Positions 33,990 through 46,917 of a DNA stretch of 64,000 nucleotides are shown here, piece after piece (the first letter of the stretch is position 1; every line of letters begins with the position of its first letter). The DNA is taken from positions 4,591,547-4,655,546 of the forward strand of contig OX104116.1 of assembly GCA_944474755.1 (NCBI GenBank), given 5' to 3'. The notes under the pieces are model-generated. The model was not told the DNA's origin and made no database searches. It saw only the letters and a program-made list of their open reading frames with translations. The stretch is from Limnoperna fortunei (lineage: Eukaryota > Mollusca > Bivalvia > Mytilida > Modiolidae). A program made the translations under genes and the position numbers.

Positions 33990-36122
33990 GGTTCCTAAGT
34001 AATGGATAGTGAAGGCCCTCTCTTTTTTCATTTGCGGGGAAATTTCCAACCTTTGGTCTATCCTACTAGATGTACACACTCTCCTAAATTTAAATGGATG
34101 AATATATACCAAGTTTGCAAGAGAACCAATTTAGCCAATATTTCTACATCAAGTACATTGGTCATATGTGCATTAAAATCAATAAAAGATATATTGGTAA
34201 TCACAGTGTTCTTGAAAAATTCTTCTATTCTTTAGCCCTACCCAAGGAGAAAAATTGCATATGTATATAACATGTGTTTGAAGACATCTTCAGAATAAAA
34301 ATTTGCATATCTGTCACTGCCCCTGCACTTTTAAATAAGAAAATAATATCAAAGTTCTATAACAGATATCTTTTAAATGCACTAGCCTTATATTATACTA
34401 TTGGCCATCCCAATTTATGCTGGCACACTAAGATATGGTGGCTTTCAATGGCTGACCACTCCATCTTTTAAACTATGCCCTATTGTCCCCTAAATTGTTT
34501 CTAAGTGGCTTCAAATTAACAAGATGGTGCTTTTAGACAAGAAAACCTATTAAACAAGTACAAATAAATCAACAAGTTTTAATTTAACCTGTTTTATACC
34601 TTCAATTAGTGCGAAATAAAAGTACCAATATTTCAATCAAAGGCTGTTAATAACACTAAATTCCACAAAAAATTATACTTAAGTAAAGGAAATCTGTTTT
34701 CTCTTTTAAGTTGGACATTTGGACCCTAATTATGCCTTTACAAACCATCTGTTGAACAGATTTTGCTAAATCATGTGCATAATAATCACTTTTATAGACA
34801 ATACAATACCAGTTTTGGCTAATTTTTGCTTATTTTGGACTAAAATTTAAAAAAAAATTGAACTTGTTCCTATTAATTTGCCTAATTGTGGCCCTAAATT
34901 CAGCAATTGGGGACAAAATCTAGTTTTCAGCCAAAGGTTTTCATTGTCATATCAAAACTTTGGGAGAAATTGATCCAAAGTTCAAACTGATCAGTACGGT
35001 TTAAAATTTACCTTATTTTTGGCCTAATTTTTTTTATCGCAATTTAATTTTATGCCCATGAATATACCCAATTCATTGCGAAAAGTAAAGATGATCATAC
35101 AGAAAGAAAGTTAAAATGGAATAAAGACAGGAGAACACTTTCCTGTGATTGTGTGTGGTTTTTTAATATGTGTATATAGAAAAATGCAAAAAGTGCTGAC
35201 TTAGCAATTTTTATAGTGTCTATTAGACAATACCTTCTTTTTGAGTACTGCCTTCAGTTAGTTTCAACAAGAAATACCACAATCTATGCAAAAAATAACC
35301 TTGATGTACTCTCAAAAATAAAAATCCACAAAACATCATCTGACATATAGGTAGCACAGTAGTAAATATTTTGGCTTTAGTCGAAAACACTAACATTTCT
35401 GTGATTTGCATACCTTTCTAACATTGATCAGCATTTACCTGGACTAGGAAATTAATAAACTTTCATTTACCATTTAAAAAATATATGCCATAATATATCC
35501 GTGACCAATTCCTTTTTTCGCTAGTAAGAACATTTTGAGACGCTCCCACTTTTACATGCAATTTCTAATGCAGTGAATGTACAACTACTACATTGTTAAA
35601 AAAATTACCAAAATTGTATCTTGCAAGATCTGAGAAAAATTTTACCACTGTTTAAAACCTAATTTATGCAGGAGCTTACAGCTAAAAAATTGTACATTTC
35701 TAACCACTATTTACCAAATCAGAACACAACGAAGTATTCAGTACTGTACTTGGGTACACAATCTGGTAACTTGTTACTGGTACACATTTACTACTGTTAT
35801 GCCTATATTTACGATAGTAATAAATATAATATCAAATAAACTGCACATAATTACTTTTTTCCGTATTCACAGTCGAACAATGCCTAAATCCACGAACGCT
35901 TTTTTAACAATCAATTGTAAAGGATAAAATTATAGTTATTGTTTTTCGAATTTCGAAAACGATTAGCCTATATAATAATAGAAAAGCAAAATCCGTATCG
36001 CGTGTTCTATAACGTATATTGTACAGGTTATCCAGAGACGATACAAGATATACAATACAGGTTAAGCCATACGATATAGAACAGTTTAAGACTCCAGTGG
36101 TGATTTAGAAATGTGCAGAATC
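33990..36122. other. Gene-free AT-rich stretch, possibly old interspersed repeats
   Basis: No gene recognised. 34600-35060 has the texture of an old interspersed repeat (short TTTTGGCCTAAT and TTTTGGACTAAA phrases) but no termini could be defined. Confidence 0.4.
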
Positions 36123-36759
36123 CTAGCTACAATAATGTAGCTCCTTTTTTTTTGATGGACGGAGCTACAAAGAGGTCCCATTACTCGTAATGGAGCAAAA
36201 ACACTTTTGGGATTTACACATATTTTCCGCTATTTAACCTTTGTCTTTATTAAATAAATATGTTTTCTTTCCTCCGCCGTTCATCTGATATGTCTACAAT
36301 GTCTAATTAAATAATTTTAACACTTTTTCGTAATCGTGGCATTGTTGACATAATTAAAATTGGGGAGAGTAGAATTTCGGAATCGTATCGGTAAAATTTG
36401 TAATAAGGGGACATAATCAAAATGCAAATGAATACAGCTGAAATCATCCGGAATTACATTTTTTACCAAATCGATTCTGATATTATCGAAATTATGCACT
36501 TCCGGAATTTATGTTTTGTCAAACAATGCCATGATTACGAATAAAGTGATAAAACTAACGAATATGGTGTTGTGGAAATATCAGTAAAACTGCATACATA
36601 AAAAAAGTATGTAGCAAACCAGGGAAACAGTGTAATTGCTTATAATATGCATAAAACCCCCGGGTGTGCATCACTCCCGGGCTGCTCCATTACGAGTAAT
36701 GGGACCTCTTTGTAGCTGCGTCCATCAAAAAAAAAAAGGAGCTACATTATTGTAGCTAG
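36123..36759. mobile_element. Non-autonomous element with about 75-bp terminal inverted repeats (MITE-like, type 2)
   Basis: Arms 36123-36196 and 36684-36759 are near-perfect inverted copies: CTAGCTACAATAATGTAGCT at the outer edge, GATGGAC, then GAGGTCCCATTACTCGTAAT. The outer 16 bases (GCTACAATAATGTAGC) are a palindrome on their own. The interior (about 490 bp) includes CCCCCGGGTGTGCATCACTC and no usable frame. A decayed relative lies at 59017-59060. No transposase; superfamily unknown. Confidence 0.88.
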
Positions 36760-37942
36760 CAGAAGCCTTATTCACTATACAAAAATCCTGTATTTAGTAC
36801 TAAATATATGCAATCCAAAATATGGAACACCAATAATCCATATTCTAGGGTTAGGATTCATAATATTAAGTCTGTCGCTAACTAACCACGTAATAACCAA
36901 CGCTACTTTTGAATATGACTCTTAAACACGTATTTATAGATTATGACATATTATTACATAGTGGCATCACTAAAATTTTTACCTAGTATAGTTTTTGTAA
37001 ACGGGAAAATTTTGTAAAAACATATCCTTCTATTGTTTCTGCGCATTTTGACTTTAAACGTTATTGTTTCGTAATTAGACAATGACGTCGTCGTCTTTGA
37101 AATTCCGCGAAATTACGATTCAGTTACCGTACGCTTTATTGATCGGCTAAAATGTTATAAGTAAAAAGCAACACAGCCTTTTAGATATTGGGAGAAATTC
37201 AATTAATCCTTTTGCAATAGCAAACATATACAAAAAAGAACTATTTTACTTAAGTGATTGTATTATGCGCTACAAATCTAGAAAAGATATTGCAGTTTGT
37301 ACGAAGAAAAACGCGACCTTTCCTTCCCGCCAATTTAGGACTATACACATTTTTTTACAAATATTTTTTCCCATGATTCAGTGACCATATTTTTATTTCT
37401 TCAATTTGGAGAGTAAGTTTTCCTCTATCTTCTGCAAAAATATAGTTTTATTATCATAGGTCATTTTTGTGATCTTTTGCGATTTTGTGTATTCCGTACG
37501 TGTTTATTGCTCGAAGCTTACGTATTTTTAAATAGATTATGGCATAGTTGTCTTCTACATGCCATAAAGCCTTCAAAACAATCTAAGTTGATTCTAACAG
37601 AAACTATGGGAAAAATATAAGTGAAATCACACATAATTCTACCCTAAACAGGTAAAGTATAAAGTATTAGGTATTTTATTTAAGTAATCATCGGCCCGTT
37701 AGGGCATAATAAAGATGACATCATAACTTTTTAAAACGGTCAGTGACCACTTATTTATTAGAGCTTTATTTAAAGATTTTGGCATGAAGAAAATAAGACA
37801 AAGTATTAAGCAAATATCATATGAAGATCGAAAAGTATGATATGCCCTTAAGAATAAAATATATAATTCATTACTTTTACTTTCTACAAAAGTGTGTATC
37901 GCTATTATAACGGGCGGGACATGTAGAAAGAACTGAATCTTT
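36760..37942. other. Gene-free AT-rich region
   Basis: No feature recognised apart from a 94-codon minus-strand frame (37699-37983) that runs into the adjacent 20-bp array and has no family similarity. Confidence 0.5.
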
Positions 37943-38375
37943 TTTAGAGATATAAGAAAACATTTAGAGATATAAGAAAACATTTAGAGACATTTAGAGA
38001 TATAAGAAAACATTTAGAGATATAAGAAAACATTTAGACATATAAGAAAACATTTAGAGATATAAGAAAACATTTAGACATATAAGAAAACATTTAGAGA
38101 TATAAGAAAACATTTAGAGATATAAGAAAACATTTAGAGATATAAGAAAACATTTAGACATATAAGATAACATTTAGACATATAAGAAAACATTTAGAAA
38201 TAAGAAAACATTTAGAGATATAAGAAAACATTTAGACATATAAGAAAACATTTAGAGATATAAGAAAACATTTAGACATATAAGAAAACATTTAGAGATA
38301 TAAGAAAACATTTAGACATATAAGAAAACATTTAGAGATATAAGAAAACAATTGGAAATATAAGAAAACAAGTCA
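37943..38375. repeat. 20-bp minisatellite, about 22 copies
   Basis: Unit ACATTTAGAGATATAAGAAA with GAGATAT and GACATAT variants that alternate regularly over 38220-38340, suggesting a 40-bp two-unit block duplication there. One unit is shortened near 38197. Confidence 0.95.
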
Positions 38376-38698
38376 TATTGGAAATATATTTATCAAAGAT
38401 GGCCAAAAATCTATTATTTTTCATAACTGGATAAACATCAGGCTAATATTCATAAATGATATTATAGATAAAGAAGGCAAAGTGTCGAGTACCTTTATTT
38501 TTTCAAACATTAAATACAAAGACAAATTTGGATTTCTTAATTATTTTCTTCGAAAAAGAGCAATTCCAAAAGAATGGAGTTTGTTGTTAACTAACAAAAA
38601 TGCTATATATACTACTGTCGACATTATAAAATGATATGGAATTCTCAATGTTTCGACAAATCACCTGAATAATAAATCTTTTGATTTATCATTAATAA

Positions 38699-40790
38699 GA
38701 AAGTAGCAAAGAAAACCGACCGAACAACAAGAGCCAAAAACTACGGGACAGTTACAAATCCGGATATAGACAAACACAGAAAGAGAGTAACCCAAACCCA
38801 ATAAAAATCATGGGTGCACTCAGGTGCTCCGGACGAGTAAGCAGTGACTGCCTCTAATTAGACACCCGTAGGGTTACTCATTGTCTTGTCTAGGGAAAAG
38901 TCAAATCCAGGAATAGGAAACACTACCTATGACTCAGCGAAAATGTCAGATCGTATTTGAGACACTGATTTCCCGTAACGATCAATTAAGTCGTGGTGCC
39001 GACCATAGAACTTCTGGAGAGATAACATCAACCTAGGTACAACAAACCCTTGTTTGAGTAGTTTAGCAGTCAACAGCAGTGATCGGTCTAGAAAATATGA
39101 ATGACGATCGCAGGATCTAGAATAACGTATAAGTTGTGAAATGTACACACCATACGCTGGAGCTGCTGGAATGTTGCTGTCGATGAACGGGAAGTTGACA
39201 ATTGGAAAGTTGAAGTCATCACGCTTGTCGTAGAGCCTAGTTTGTAGTTTTTCTGAGTCTATTTCTAGAAGTAGGTCTAAGTAAGAGGCTGATCTTAGTG
39301 TATTGGTGGTGTCTTTAATTTCAAGCTCGCTAGGGTAAATTGAATGTAAATAGTCACCAAATTTAGCATTGTTGAGGGACAAAACATCATCAATATAGCG
39401 GAATGTGAAATTAAAAGTCTGGGCCAGAGTCTTTTCTTTCTTCTTCAGTAGACCTTCTAGGCACTCAGCCTCATAGGAGTACAAAAACAGGTCGGCGAGG
39501 AGAGGAGCACAATTAGTACCCATTGGAATACCAACAGTCTGTTGAAAAACATGTCCTCCAAACATGACGAATATGTTGTCAATTAGAAAATCTAACATGT
39601 GACAGATTTGGTCTTCAGTATATTTAGTATTAGCTTTGGAGTCATTGATGACGAAGTAATGACTAATTACCAGGTATTTATATCGTGTCTTTCCGTTTTT
39701 CTTGAAAAAGCAGCGTTTTATAAGATCTTTTAGCCTGGTTTTAAGCTGCATATGAGGGATGGCCGTATAGAGTGTCGAAAAATCTTTTTTTTTAATGCTG
39801 TTACAATGGGAAAGAGATCCAGACCTCAAGATGTCTATCAGGTCTTTTGAATTTTTTAATATCCACATTTCATTTATTCCACTTCTGGAGTAGCAAATGT
39901 CACTGTATTTTTGAAGTCCCGTTTTTACTTTGTTAAAATAGTGGTCAGGAGTTGCGATAGTGTTTTGGTAGTACACTTAGACGATCCTGCTATGAAACGT
40001 TGTTTGTATGGATTTTTGTGAAGTTTAGGAATCCAATACAATGAAGGGAGAACACAATCTTCGACTCTGATTTTGAGATCAAAGGATGCCAACACCGATT
40101 TGTGATTTTCAATAATCTCCTCTTTTGAAAGCGCAGTGAATGTATAAGTAGGATTGCCTAGTGAACTATCAATGCCTAACTCATTAATTAAACACTCTAT
40201 GTAATGTTTTTTGCTGATAAAAATGATATTGTTACCGGCCTTATCTGCTGGCACAACAACATATTTGTCATGAATGTCGGACAAAGTTTTAAGAGCATCA
40301 AGATTTCTGAAAATTGATGATGCTTTAGTACTCATAGACCTTCTTAAACGACTTATTCTTATTTGAATCAATGACCTCAAGGCCTTTACCCACTCGGACA
40401 AAGTATCAACCTCATGGTCCTCTTGCTTTGACCATTTTCTGGCATAGTCCTCTATTGAATCCATCAATAATTTAAAGTTATAATTCCAGTTGATGGATTT
40501 AGGTTCGCGTTACTTTGGTCCTTTGGACAAAATATTGCGGAGTCTTTCATTTTCAACAATATTAAGATCTCCAGTTATCACGTGACAAGAAGGACTATAT
40601 ATGAATGGGGAATTGTGGCAAGAGCAGTCGGGGGGCTTGGCTTTGAATTCGTTGATCAAAAGATCCTGCAATACACGTTTGTAATTGAAAATTCTGGGTG
40701 CAATGGGGGTAGTATAGGTATAATAGGAACGGATTTGTTTTTGAAGTATGGTGGAATTTTGGAAGTAACAGACTTGTGATGCAAGATATT
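38699..40790 (-). pseudogene. Decayed Penelope-like retroelement with near-complete RT (copy 2)
   Basis: Minus-strand RT reading frame in pieces: 38927-39976 (349 codons) holds the GIPMGTNCAPLLADLF and FRYIDDVLSL motifs, so the catalytic Asp pair is intact; 39925-40467 (180 codons) holds the upstream part with YVVVPADKAGNNIIFISKKH and LPSLYWIPKLHKNPYKQRF, both characteristic of this RT family. A frameshift lies between 39925 and 39976. Upstream, a stop codon at 40510-40512 and another frame change near 40715 interrupt further homologous sequence reaching about 40790. The 3' tail ends near 38699. No GIY-YIG endonuclease is seen, so it may belong to an endonuclease-lacking Penelope-like group, or the family assignment could need revision. 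Dead copy. Confidence 0.85.
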
Positions 40791-41544
40791 AATAAATTTA
40801 AAAAATACTGACCCTATCTGTTTAAATTTTGTTTAACATTTACAGTTTGAAGAAAACCCAATTATAAGTCACTCGTTTATAAATTTAGTTGATATTTTAC
40901 GGGAAAATAAATGTACAGTTTTTCGATTGAAATTACTACAGTTCATTGTTCCAACAAACAAATTACTTAAGGTTTGTAAAATTACTGAATCAAGTTTATG
41001 TGACTAAGAATATTTCTTTTGGAACCATGTTAACAAAATTTTGAAGCAAAACATATTCGAAATAAACCTAACTCTAAACTATTTAGTATTTAGACACAAA
41101 TAATTGGAGGATGCATATGACTTCGAATTAATTAAGTGATATGTGGTAGCAGATATATGCCACCATAGTTAGACGTTTAATTCAGCGCTTAATTTTATTA
41201 CCTGAAACATACAAGAACATAAGAAGGTAATTGTTTAGCATTGATTTGCAGTTGTTCTTTCATAACATACAAATATACAAGAACCTCTAGCTGGGATTCT
41301 GCACAAGACATCAAAGGACGGTGCCAAAAGGAGTTCTACTTATGTATAGTGTAGAATGAGATGAAAGTATCTGTAAGGTATGCTTGAGTTGGTAAAGGTA
41401 CAGTAGTATACCATCCATTAAAGGTTACCATTTATCTGTATAGTCAACTTATGATTCTGACCGAATTAAAAATAGAAAAGTATTTGAAAGAAGAGAAAAA
41501 ATGTATAAACAGGCAGCTTATAACAATTTCGTACTATCGACCAT
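40791..41544. other. Gene-free region
   Basis: AT-rich, nothing recognised between the Penelope-like remnant and the LINE tail. Confidence 0.5.
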
Positions 41545-41760
41545 TGATTGCTAATTGAAACTGGACGTTATAAGAAAATACCAAGACTACAAAGACTTTG
41601 TAAATTATGTAATGTCTTAGAAGATGAATATCACTTTTCTTAAGTATTCATGCAATCATAACTTAAGAATTATTTTTGATCAAATGAAAACTACTCATAA
41701 TCAACTAATTTTAAAATGTACTACCAGTTGACAAAATATAGTATCTGCTTAACCCAAAAA
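41545..41760 (+). pseudogene. LINE C-terminal fragment
   Basis: Plus-strand frame about 41557-41640 reads ETGRYKKIPRLQRLCKLCNV then LEDEYHF before a stop. ETGRYxxIP followed by C-x2-C and EDExHF is the recognisable C-terminal knuckle of invertebrate LINE proteins. Only this end survives. It resembles the fragment at 56.2 kb. Confidence 0.72.
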
Positions 41761-41831
41761 TATGTTTTTGACTGATTTATGCGACTTTATAAAACAATCA
41801 TTAAAGTTGAGAAACAGGTCAATGTCAGTCA

Positions 41832-41882
41832 ATACTTAGTGCACCTGACTATAACTCCATTTGATACATGTGCACTAAGTAT
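41832..41882. repeat. Perfect 13-bp inverted repeat
   Basis: ATACTTAGTGCAC at 41832-41844 and GTGCACTAAGTAT at 41870-41882, loop of 25 bases. Function unknown. Confidence 0.7.
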
Positions 41883-42593
41883 CGCATCGTCGATAAGTGG
41901 TATCAACTTGAGATCTCGAACGGACGTGGGTTTCCGACGATGTTATTATCTTTCTAGCATGTCATGTGTTAATGTAAATATTGCCTAGAACTTTATGAGC
42001 GTAATTTTGAGACTAAGTTTAATCATAACTAATGATATTGAAATTTTCAATGCCAAGGCAATCATCAAGGTAGTTAAATATGTATTTAAACCAATGATAA
42101 CACATATTTTGTACAATTACATGATTTTAATTACCGGTATTTGTTGATTTTTATAATTATTTACTGAAACTTTTGAATATCAACCAGGGCAAGTTGCTTC
42201 ACGTAGCCAAATGTCTCCCGCCGATGCAGTATCAAATTGCCTAAAGCCTGTAACACAGAGCACACGGCTTATACGGTTGGCTACTCGTGTAAACCGTACA
42301 TACAACCAAACCAACCATGGCCTTATCCGAATTACACTCGGGCCATTCGAGTGTATCCGTGAAAGACGTGTATGATTTTTAAAACTTAAAGCTCAAGCTT
42401 AATATCGTATATAAATCGTAAGGAATCGTGTGAAACCGTTTCCAAGTCCTACATCCAACACCTGGATTAACACTCGAATGTCACACGATCAATGTACGAT
42501 TCACACGAGTGTACACACGGTTTTATACGATCGCCATACGACCAATACGATTCAAGTACGAATTATTCATGCTCAAGAACGAACAGGTTGCCG

Positions 42594-42682
42594 TTTTATA
42601 AAGCAATCGTTAACGCGCACGTTATCCCATTTAAACTGCATGGGATAACGAGCACGTTAATTAGCGATAGCTTTATGAAACG
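42594..42682. repeat. Fold-back hairpin in the left arm
   Basis: TTTATAAAGCAATCGTTAAC...CACGTTATCCCAT pairs with ATGGGATAACGAGCACGTTAA...GCGATAGCTTTATGAA, stem about 38 bp with mismatches and a loop of about ten bases. It sits inside the Harbinger-like arm, and could be a small fold-back insertion. Confidence 0.8.
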
Positions 42683-42802
42683 CCACCCAGACACGGTCTC
42701 TTCGTCTGTACAAACCTCATCTATGATCATAAAGCACTCGAACACAACAGAAAACACAACTACCTGCTGCCACCTTGAAAAAAACAGAGTAATTGCTACA
42801 TT

Positions 42803-42994
42803 ATGCCTCCAAAGAAGAAGAAGGTCCCCAAAAGAATCCCCACCATGGAAGATTCTCCCAGCGAAAATACAAAAAGGGCCAGAAAGTTCCTCCGACCACT
42901 TCAACCTGTTGACCCTGTCGACACTGATGATCTGAAGGACCCACTGGCACTATCTGACGAGATACCAAGGGATTCAGACTCGGATTCCAGCTAG
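42803..42994 (+). CDS. Small charged ORF with a nuclear-localisation-like start
   Basis: A 63-codon frame beginning MPPKKKKVPKR and ending in an acidic Asp/Ser tail (DEIPRDSDSDSS). The basic start resembles a nuclear localisation signal. It lies in the left arm of the Harbinger-like element, opposite in orientation to the transposase exon, where the accessory (Myb-like) gene of such transposons can lie; no Myb domain is visible. Further coding exons, if any, would have been separated by the nested insertion at 43346. An unexpressed frame is equally possible. Confidence 0.3.
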   Translation: MPPKKKKVPKRIPTMEDSPSENTKRARKFLRPLQPVDPVDTDDLKDPLALSDEIPRDSDSDSS

Positions 42995-44134
42995 ATGGGC
43001 ACTTCAGGAACTGTCGCACCCACGAAAAAAGGTACAGTTTATATTGCTTTACATTATGTTTTATTTATAGCGAGCACTGCTTGCCTGCGAAGAGGTGAGC
43101 TCTACGGCAAATACGTATCATGTGATCGAAATGAAATCACGTGATCAAAATCTGCTTAATGCTGATATTGATTTTTTTCGTCCGGAAGTTGATATCGTCA
43201 AAAAACTGGAACAAATTGAATGAAGAAAAGTACTAAAATAATTTTAAGAAAGACTTGAAAATATAGTTGACATCGATAAAAATTAAATGTTATATTTGAA
43301 ATTAACAACAAATATTTGTACTATTTTTTTGCAATCTCTAAATCGTATGGTGGCTTATTTCTGCCATCCACATAATTTTGGTCGTCATAGTTTTATCTCG
43401 ACAAGTCGTAATGCTATCATACCAAATTACGAAAAATATCTCGTTATGTCGACATTTTTCTCTATTTATCATGACTGGTCGAGATAATAATATCTCGTCA
43501 TTTTATGGAAAAGTCGAGATATTTTTCTAGTTTTGGTGATTTTTTTATCCTGAACTGCCTGTTTCTGCCATCCACATAATATTTTGTCAACAAAAATTTA
43601 TAGTGACTTGTTGAGATAAGTATCGTGACTAGTCGACATAACATGATAACACAGGAATATATGAAATCTGTGGTGGCCTATTTCCCTTGACTTTGATTAT
43701 TTTTAATTACCTGACATTTTCTAAACGTTTTATTATAAATTTGACAATTTACAGATCCGGGAAATATATTTTAATTTTTGATTGAGTTATGATCTATTGT
43801 TTTTGTAAATTATATATGTTTTTTCCATCAGGTAAACTTTAGGTGAAACATTTGAACTTTTGTGTCATTGTTTTTACTGTGTCAAATATTCATAGTATAT
43901 CTGCTTTATATTTTAGTCAGAAACTTATGTTGTGTCCACATCCTAATCCACTGTTCTGTACTCCCGGTAGGTGACATTAGACTGCAATGTACAGTCTCTC
44001 TGAAAGCTGGTTTTACATTATAGTTTTGGGGGTGGGTGGTTTTATTAATTATTAATAGATTTGATACAATTTTAGTTGTTCTTTTTATAGCCATTGACCT
44101 TGCGATAAAGTTGTTTAACTGTCATTATTATACC

Positions 44135-44510
44135 CCCTTGAAAAGTGGGGGTATATAGTAATAGGGGTGTCCGCCATTACACCTAATTATACCCTTCTCT
44201 TATGAACAACTTCTCCTTAACCACTCGATGAATTTTCATGAAACTTTCACACAATCCTTATTACATAATGCAGATGTTTATCTTTTACTTGAAAATTTGA
44301 TCTGAATGATTTTTTGGGGTTTCCCAAAGCAAATCATGGACATAGCTATTAGATGATAAGGGGTCACTAATCTCTTTTTCACAACGCATCCTAAACCATT
44401 CATTAGATTTTGATGGGCATTTTGCTCTATCTTTGTATCAACATGTTCATGTGCACCTTTAATTAAAAATCTGATTGATTTTTGGGGGCTAGTAGGGGTG
44501 TATTTATTTG
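44135..44510 (+). repeat. Interspersed repeat starting TATACCCCC...GGGGGTATA
   Basis: Starts with the small hairpin TATACCCCCTTGAAAAGTGGGGGTATA and continues with phrases (AACTTCTCCTTAACCACT, GAATTTTCATGAAACTTTCA) that I remember as a very common repeat in bivalve genomes. Non-coding. Confidence 0.5.
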
Positions 44511-45000
44511 TGAGCTGCAGCTCACACTTTTTAGCTTATCTGACCCAAAGGGTCATGTGAGCTTTTTGCATCCCTTGCTGTCCGCCTGTAGTAAGTCCAA
44601 CTTGTCAAAAATCTTCTCGTCTGAAACTGTTGAGCCAAATGCAACCAAACTAGGTATAATTCTTCTCTAGAGTGTCCTCTTAAAATTATAGTTCCAATTT
44701 TTGATTTGTCAAAAACATTGCCACTGTTGCTTAAAACGGAAAATAGGCTTCAATCACAAAAGAAGTCTTATCTAAGAAAAACCACTATAATAGAAAAAAT
44801 CTTAAGAGTCCCAGGCTCTACAGAATATTAAAAACTCTACACATTTCTTCATTTAGTCAAATTTGTCAGATGACCCCGGGTGGGAGTTATGGCCTTTAAA
44901 GTAAATGTTCAACTGGATGAGATTTGATTGCCAAATGAAACCTCCGTTTTTCTTTGGGACACAGTTGTCCGTCAGTCATTCAACGGCATATTGCTGTGGA
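44511..45000 (+). repeat. Interspersed repeat of the AGCTCAC...GACCCAAAGGGTCA type
   Basis: Contains TGAGCTGCAGCTCA, TCTGACCCAAAGGGTCATGT and CAAAAATCTTCTCGTCTGAA, matching another widespread mollusc repeat family as I remember it. Begins with two short palindromes. Adjacent to, and perhaps inserted with, the repeat at 44135. Confidence 0.55.
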
Positions 45001-46917
45001 ACACAAACGGGAAAAAAAGTAATCATCTTAACACAATTCAAAACAATTTTAATCTAAAAGCTATCCCGAACAACACGTAAAATTTCAAGTTAAACTTCAA
45101 TTTTTTTCAACAAGAGACTGGTTTCGAAAGATAAAACTGTTTTAAGAGTCCGTATAAGACACAAATTCTTATAACCCTGATTCAAATATTGGCAACGAAG
45201 ACAACAATGAAAAAAAAACCAGACAATTTTGTATATGTAGCTCTTGCGTAACAAATTATTAGGGAGATTTTCTACACAATACGCAGGTGAAGAAAAGAAA
45301 TGTTAACTTTATCTAGTTGTCCTGTACCGTGTCTCCTCTAGTATAATGCATGATAACTATCTGTTGACTGAGTGACTCTAAATTTGTAGTTCCTCTGGTT
45401 CACCCTAATTCACATTTAAGTAAAAGATTAGTAGGTTCTTTGGAAGGTAGCTGGCTTATTTGGTATTTGACTTGTTCACGCATGTTTATCTTTTATATTG
45501 TTTTAAATTGCATTTCTCTATAACTATGTCTAGTAATTTGAATTCATTCACTTTATTCAGTAGGTGACTTGTACCGTTTCAAGCTTAATTATTTTTGACA
45601 CAACTGCTTACTGTTTATCAAGTGAATGTTTTGTCAGGTTCGTATAAAATGTTCCAGTGGTGGTTTTCTTAGCATGACAAAGCAAGCATTTTTAATGCAT
45701 GTTTTATACGACATATTTAATATGACCTTTAGAAAAAAGCTTTTGGAACATATACCTAGTATATAAGAATACATCAATAGTGAACAGGTGCAAAGTGTGT
45801 AGGTAACTTCATTACTGCCAGACAAGTACATGTAGACTCAAATGTGAGTCAAGAAACTTGTCCATTTCAACAAAAAAATCCCTACTTAGTAATAGACCAC
45901 ATAATGAGTAATCGACCGAGTCATTACTACATGTATAAGAACTCGAGGCCCTTCTGAACTTTAATCGCTCACCTGACAGCATTGGTCAACTGTGTTTAGC
46001 AAATTGCAAGCATTCCTCTTGCATTGACCTCAAAGGAGAGAACATCAAAGACGACTATTTTTTATTTACAATGACTAAAACTGTTATAACAATAAAAATT
46101 ACGACAAAGTTCCAGGCAATAAATTTTGATACGCCCGAGGCGCGTTTTGTTTATAAAGTTTGCAAATCCAAGACCAACATATGAACATGAAGAGCGTTAA
46201 TTTTATAAACAAATTAAAATCTACCGAATAGGAAGCTAGACCACACTAAGACCAACTTGTGTCTGGGAGTAAAAGAGCAAAAGTCATCGAACAACTTCAA
46301 CCCAGTTGACATGAAGATCTCAAACATCTTTTTTCTATCTGCTATGGCTTACTTTCTTTAGGTCATTAATATAAACAATGTTCATTTTTGTATGCTAAAG
46401 GTGCATTAACTCCTATATGAGACAGACTTAGCAATGCAATACTTTATTTTACCATTACTTGCTAATTTAGGACAAAACCATCACTCAAATTTGCGGACGA
46501 ATACACATTACAAGCCAATCACATAACACATTAATTACAGCTTTTGTTCAGGAGTGGAAAAATCTTCAGTTGCTTATTTGAAAATGCATTTGTCTGGCAC
46601 AAGTAAAAAAAAAGCTTGTTTTGCTCTTACTGACTTTGTGTACACAAAACGAAAATTCGAAAACTAAGGAGACCAAAGACACTTCCGTCAAAATATTCTG
46701 CCATCTGTATTACAGTATATGTATGTGTTGCATATTCAATGTTATTTTGGAAAACACATTGGATAGTTTCCGTTTAAAACCTTATAATATTTTGTTTTGA
46801 AAATTTTTTGTTTGATTTCACTTGGCCATGCCATTAAGAAAAAATTTCCAATTGCATCAACACTGAGTTCAATTATTTTATTCATTTCCCACCAAACGTA
46901 TATGTTATTGTATATCA

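Noticed and set aside
40582..40779. 65-codon plus-strand frame
   Set aside because: It is antisense to the upstream, frameshifted part of the Penelope-like RT.
41860..41960. Possible reverse-strand tRNA-like sequence around CGTTCGAGATC
   Set aside because: Only a weak B-box-like word; no matching A-box at the right distance and no fold.
42430..43019. Overlapping frames 42430-42648, 42492-42935, 42596-42904 and 42801-43019
   Set aside because: They are shadows over a hairpin and one candidate small ORF; none shows a domain.
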